Shown piece by piece: positions 5,956-6,274 of a stretch of DNA of 6,274 bases. Source of the stretch: Spirochaetaceae bacterium (GTDB lineage: Bacteria; Spirochaetota; Spirochaetia; Treponematales; Breznakiellaceae); the NCBI GenBank assembly GCA_031265635.1, contig JAISCK010000025.1, positions 1 to 6,274 of the forward strand, in the 5' to 3' direction. How positions within the stretch are numbered: position 1 is the first letter of the stretch; every line of letters starts with the position of its first letter. The notes beneath the pieces were generated by a model that worked only from the letters and a program-made list of their open reading frames with translations, had not been told where the DNA came from and did no database searches. Position numbers and translations under genes: made by a program.

Positions 5956-5984
5956 ATCATACAAAACACGGTATACCGTGTCAA
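5956..5984 (-). promoter_or_regulatory. Strong sigma-70 promoter of the gatCAB operon
   Basis: The minus strand reads TTGACA (5984-5979), a 17-bp spacer, then TATGAT (5961-5956). This is a perfect -35, an optimal spacer and a -10 with one mismatch. Counting from the -10, transcription should begin at about 5949, which is the A of the gatC ATG. It is the best promoter in the window. Confidence 0.8.
5966..5981. promoter_or_regulatory. 16-bp perfect palindrome over the gatCAB promoter, candidate operator
   Basis: ACACGGTATACCGTGT at 5966-5981 equals its own reverse complement. It fills most of the spacer of the gatCAB promoter and reaches into the -35 hexamer, so a dimeric protein bound here would block RNA polymerase. 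The core GGTATACC occurs again at 6013-6020. No regulator gene for it is seen in the window. Confidence 0.6.
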
Positions 5985-6012
5985 TTCATCATATTGCCTT
6001 TCGCGTTTTTCA

Positions 6013-6020
6013 GGTATACC
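6013..6020. promoter_or_regulatory. Second GGTATACC core, in front of the AMMECR1 gene
   Basis: The 8-bp palindrome GGTATACC repeats the centre of the 16-bp palindrome at 5966-5981, 43 bp away centre to centre (about four helical turns). It ends 7 bp before ATG 6028. Its TATACC half could serve as a -10 for the AMMECR1 gene, with TTGCCT at 5994-5999 as a -35 at a short 15-bp spacing; this promoter guess is weak. Confidence 0.4.
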
Positions 6021-6027
6021 CTATAGT

Positions 6028-6274
6028 ATGAATTTCAGCTTATCCCAAAATGGAAAGAAACGGCTCCTTGAGGAAGCCAGGGAAGCCATAGCGTCAAGGC
6101 TTGAAAAGCGCGGTCCCCGCTATGCCGGGACGGAAAACCCGGACGGGGAACTTAGCGCGCCCTGCGGGGCCTTTGTTACCCTCCGCAGGGGAACGCGGCT
6201 GCGGGGCTGCATAGGCAGAATGAGTTCCCCCGCGCCGCTCATTGAGACGGTCCGCGAACTGGCTGTTGAGGCTG
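6028..6274 (+). CDS. AMMECR1 domain protein (AmmeMemoRadiSam system protein A type), 3' end outside window
   Basis: The frame runs from ATG 6028 through 82 codons to the right edge, so more than half of the expected 170-200 residue protein is missing. After an N-terminal helix (GKKRLLEEAREAIASRLE), the stretch APCGAFVTLRRGTRLRGCIGRMSSPAPLIETVRELAVEA carries the AMMECR1 hallmark: GAFVTL followed by the near-invariant LRGCIG. In bacteria this domain is often encoded with a Memo-like protein and a radical SAM protein (AmmeMemoRadiSam); whether those partners follow cannot be seen. The molecular function is not established; the conserved Cys in LRGCIG suggests a catalytic or ligand-binding site. 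No Shine-Dalgarno site sits at a usual distance, and -10-like sequences (TATACC 6015-6020, TATAGT 6022-6027) abut the ATG, so a leaderless mRNA is possible. It is divergent from gatCAB. Confidence 0.9.
   Translation, partial: MNFSLSQNGKKRLLEEAREAIASRLEKRGPRYAGTENPDGELSAPCGAFVTLRRGTRLRGCIGRMSSPAPLIETVRELAVEA

Noticed and set aside
5950..5964. Upstream TTG start for gatC, adding five residues
   Set aside because: The codon abuts the -10 hexamer, upstream of the predicted transcription start, has no Shine-Dalgarno site, and the extension does not fit the GatC family N-terminus.

Overview
This 6.3 kb window is ordinary bacterial chromosome, GC-rich in its genes and AT-rich between them. The likeliest source is a spirochaete of the Treponema group, perhaps one of the GC-richer gut lineages. 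That rests on the style of the lipoprotein signal, the type of HTH protein, and the mix of rubrerythrin, GatCAB and AMMECR1. It is an impression from reading, not a database result.

Layout, left to right. 1-385 (minus): the N-terminal part of a lipoprotein gene that runs off the left edge. 386-542: an AT-rich divergent intergenic region holding a 14-bp perfect inverted repeat and three spaced CATWATWATG elements. 543-962 (plus): a small XRE-type HTH regulator, whose stop codon overlaps the stop codon of the convergent rubrerythrin gene (959-1501, minus). 1580-2503 (minus): a MetA-family homoserine acyltransferase carrying the glutamate associated with acetyl-CoA specificity. 2619-4109, 4138-5655 and 5659-5949 (all minus): gatB, gatA and gatC, transcribed as one gatC-gatA-gatB operon. 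6028-6274 (plus): the 5' part of an AMMECR1-family gene, divergent from gatC and cut by the right edge.

How the genes work together. GatC, GatA and GatB form one enzyme that makes Gln-tRNA(Gln) and/or Asn-tRNA(Asn) by transamidation. MetA opens the methionine branch from homoserine. Rubrerythrin detoxifies peroxide in anaerobes. The HTH regulator and the divergent lipoprotein form a plausible regulator-target pair. No mobile element, CRISPR array, tRNA, rRNA or riboswitch was recognised.

The most interesting signals are regulatory. (a) gatC has a near-consensus sigma-70 promoter (TTGACA, 17 bp, TATGAT) placed so that transcription should start at or next to its ATG, implying a leaderless mRNA. 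A 16-bp perfect palindrome lies over its spacer, and the same GGTATACC core recurs 43 bp away in front of the divergent AMMECR1 gene. (b) The lipoprotein/HTH intergenic region carries the array of CATWATWATG elements. (c) Genes with strong Shine-Dalgarno sites (lipoprotein, rubrerythrin, gatB) alternate with genes that have none (HTH, metA, gatC, gatA, AMMECR1). I see no convincing new multi-gene system.
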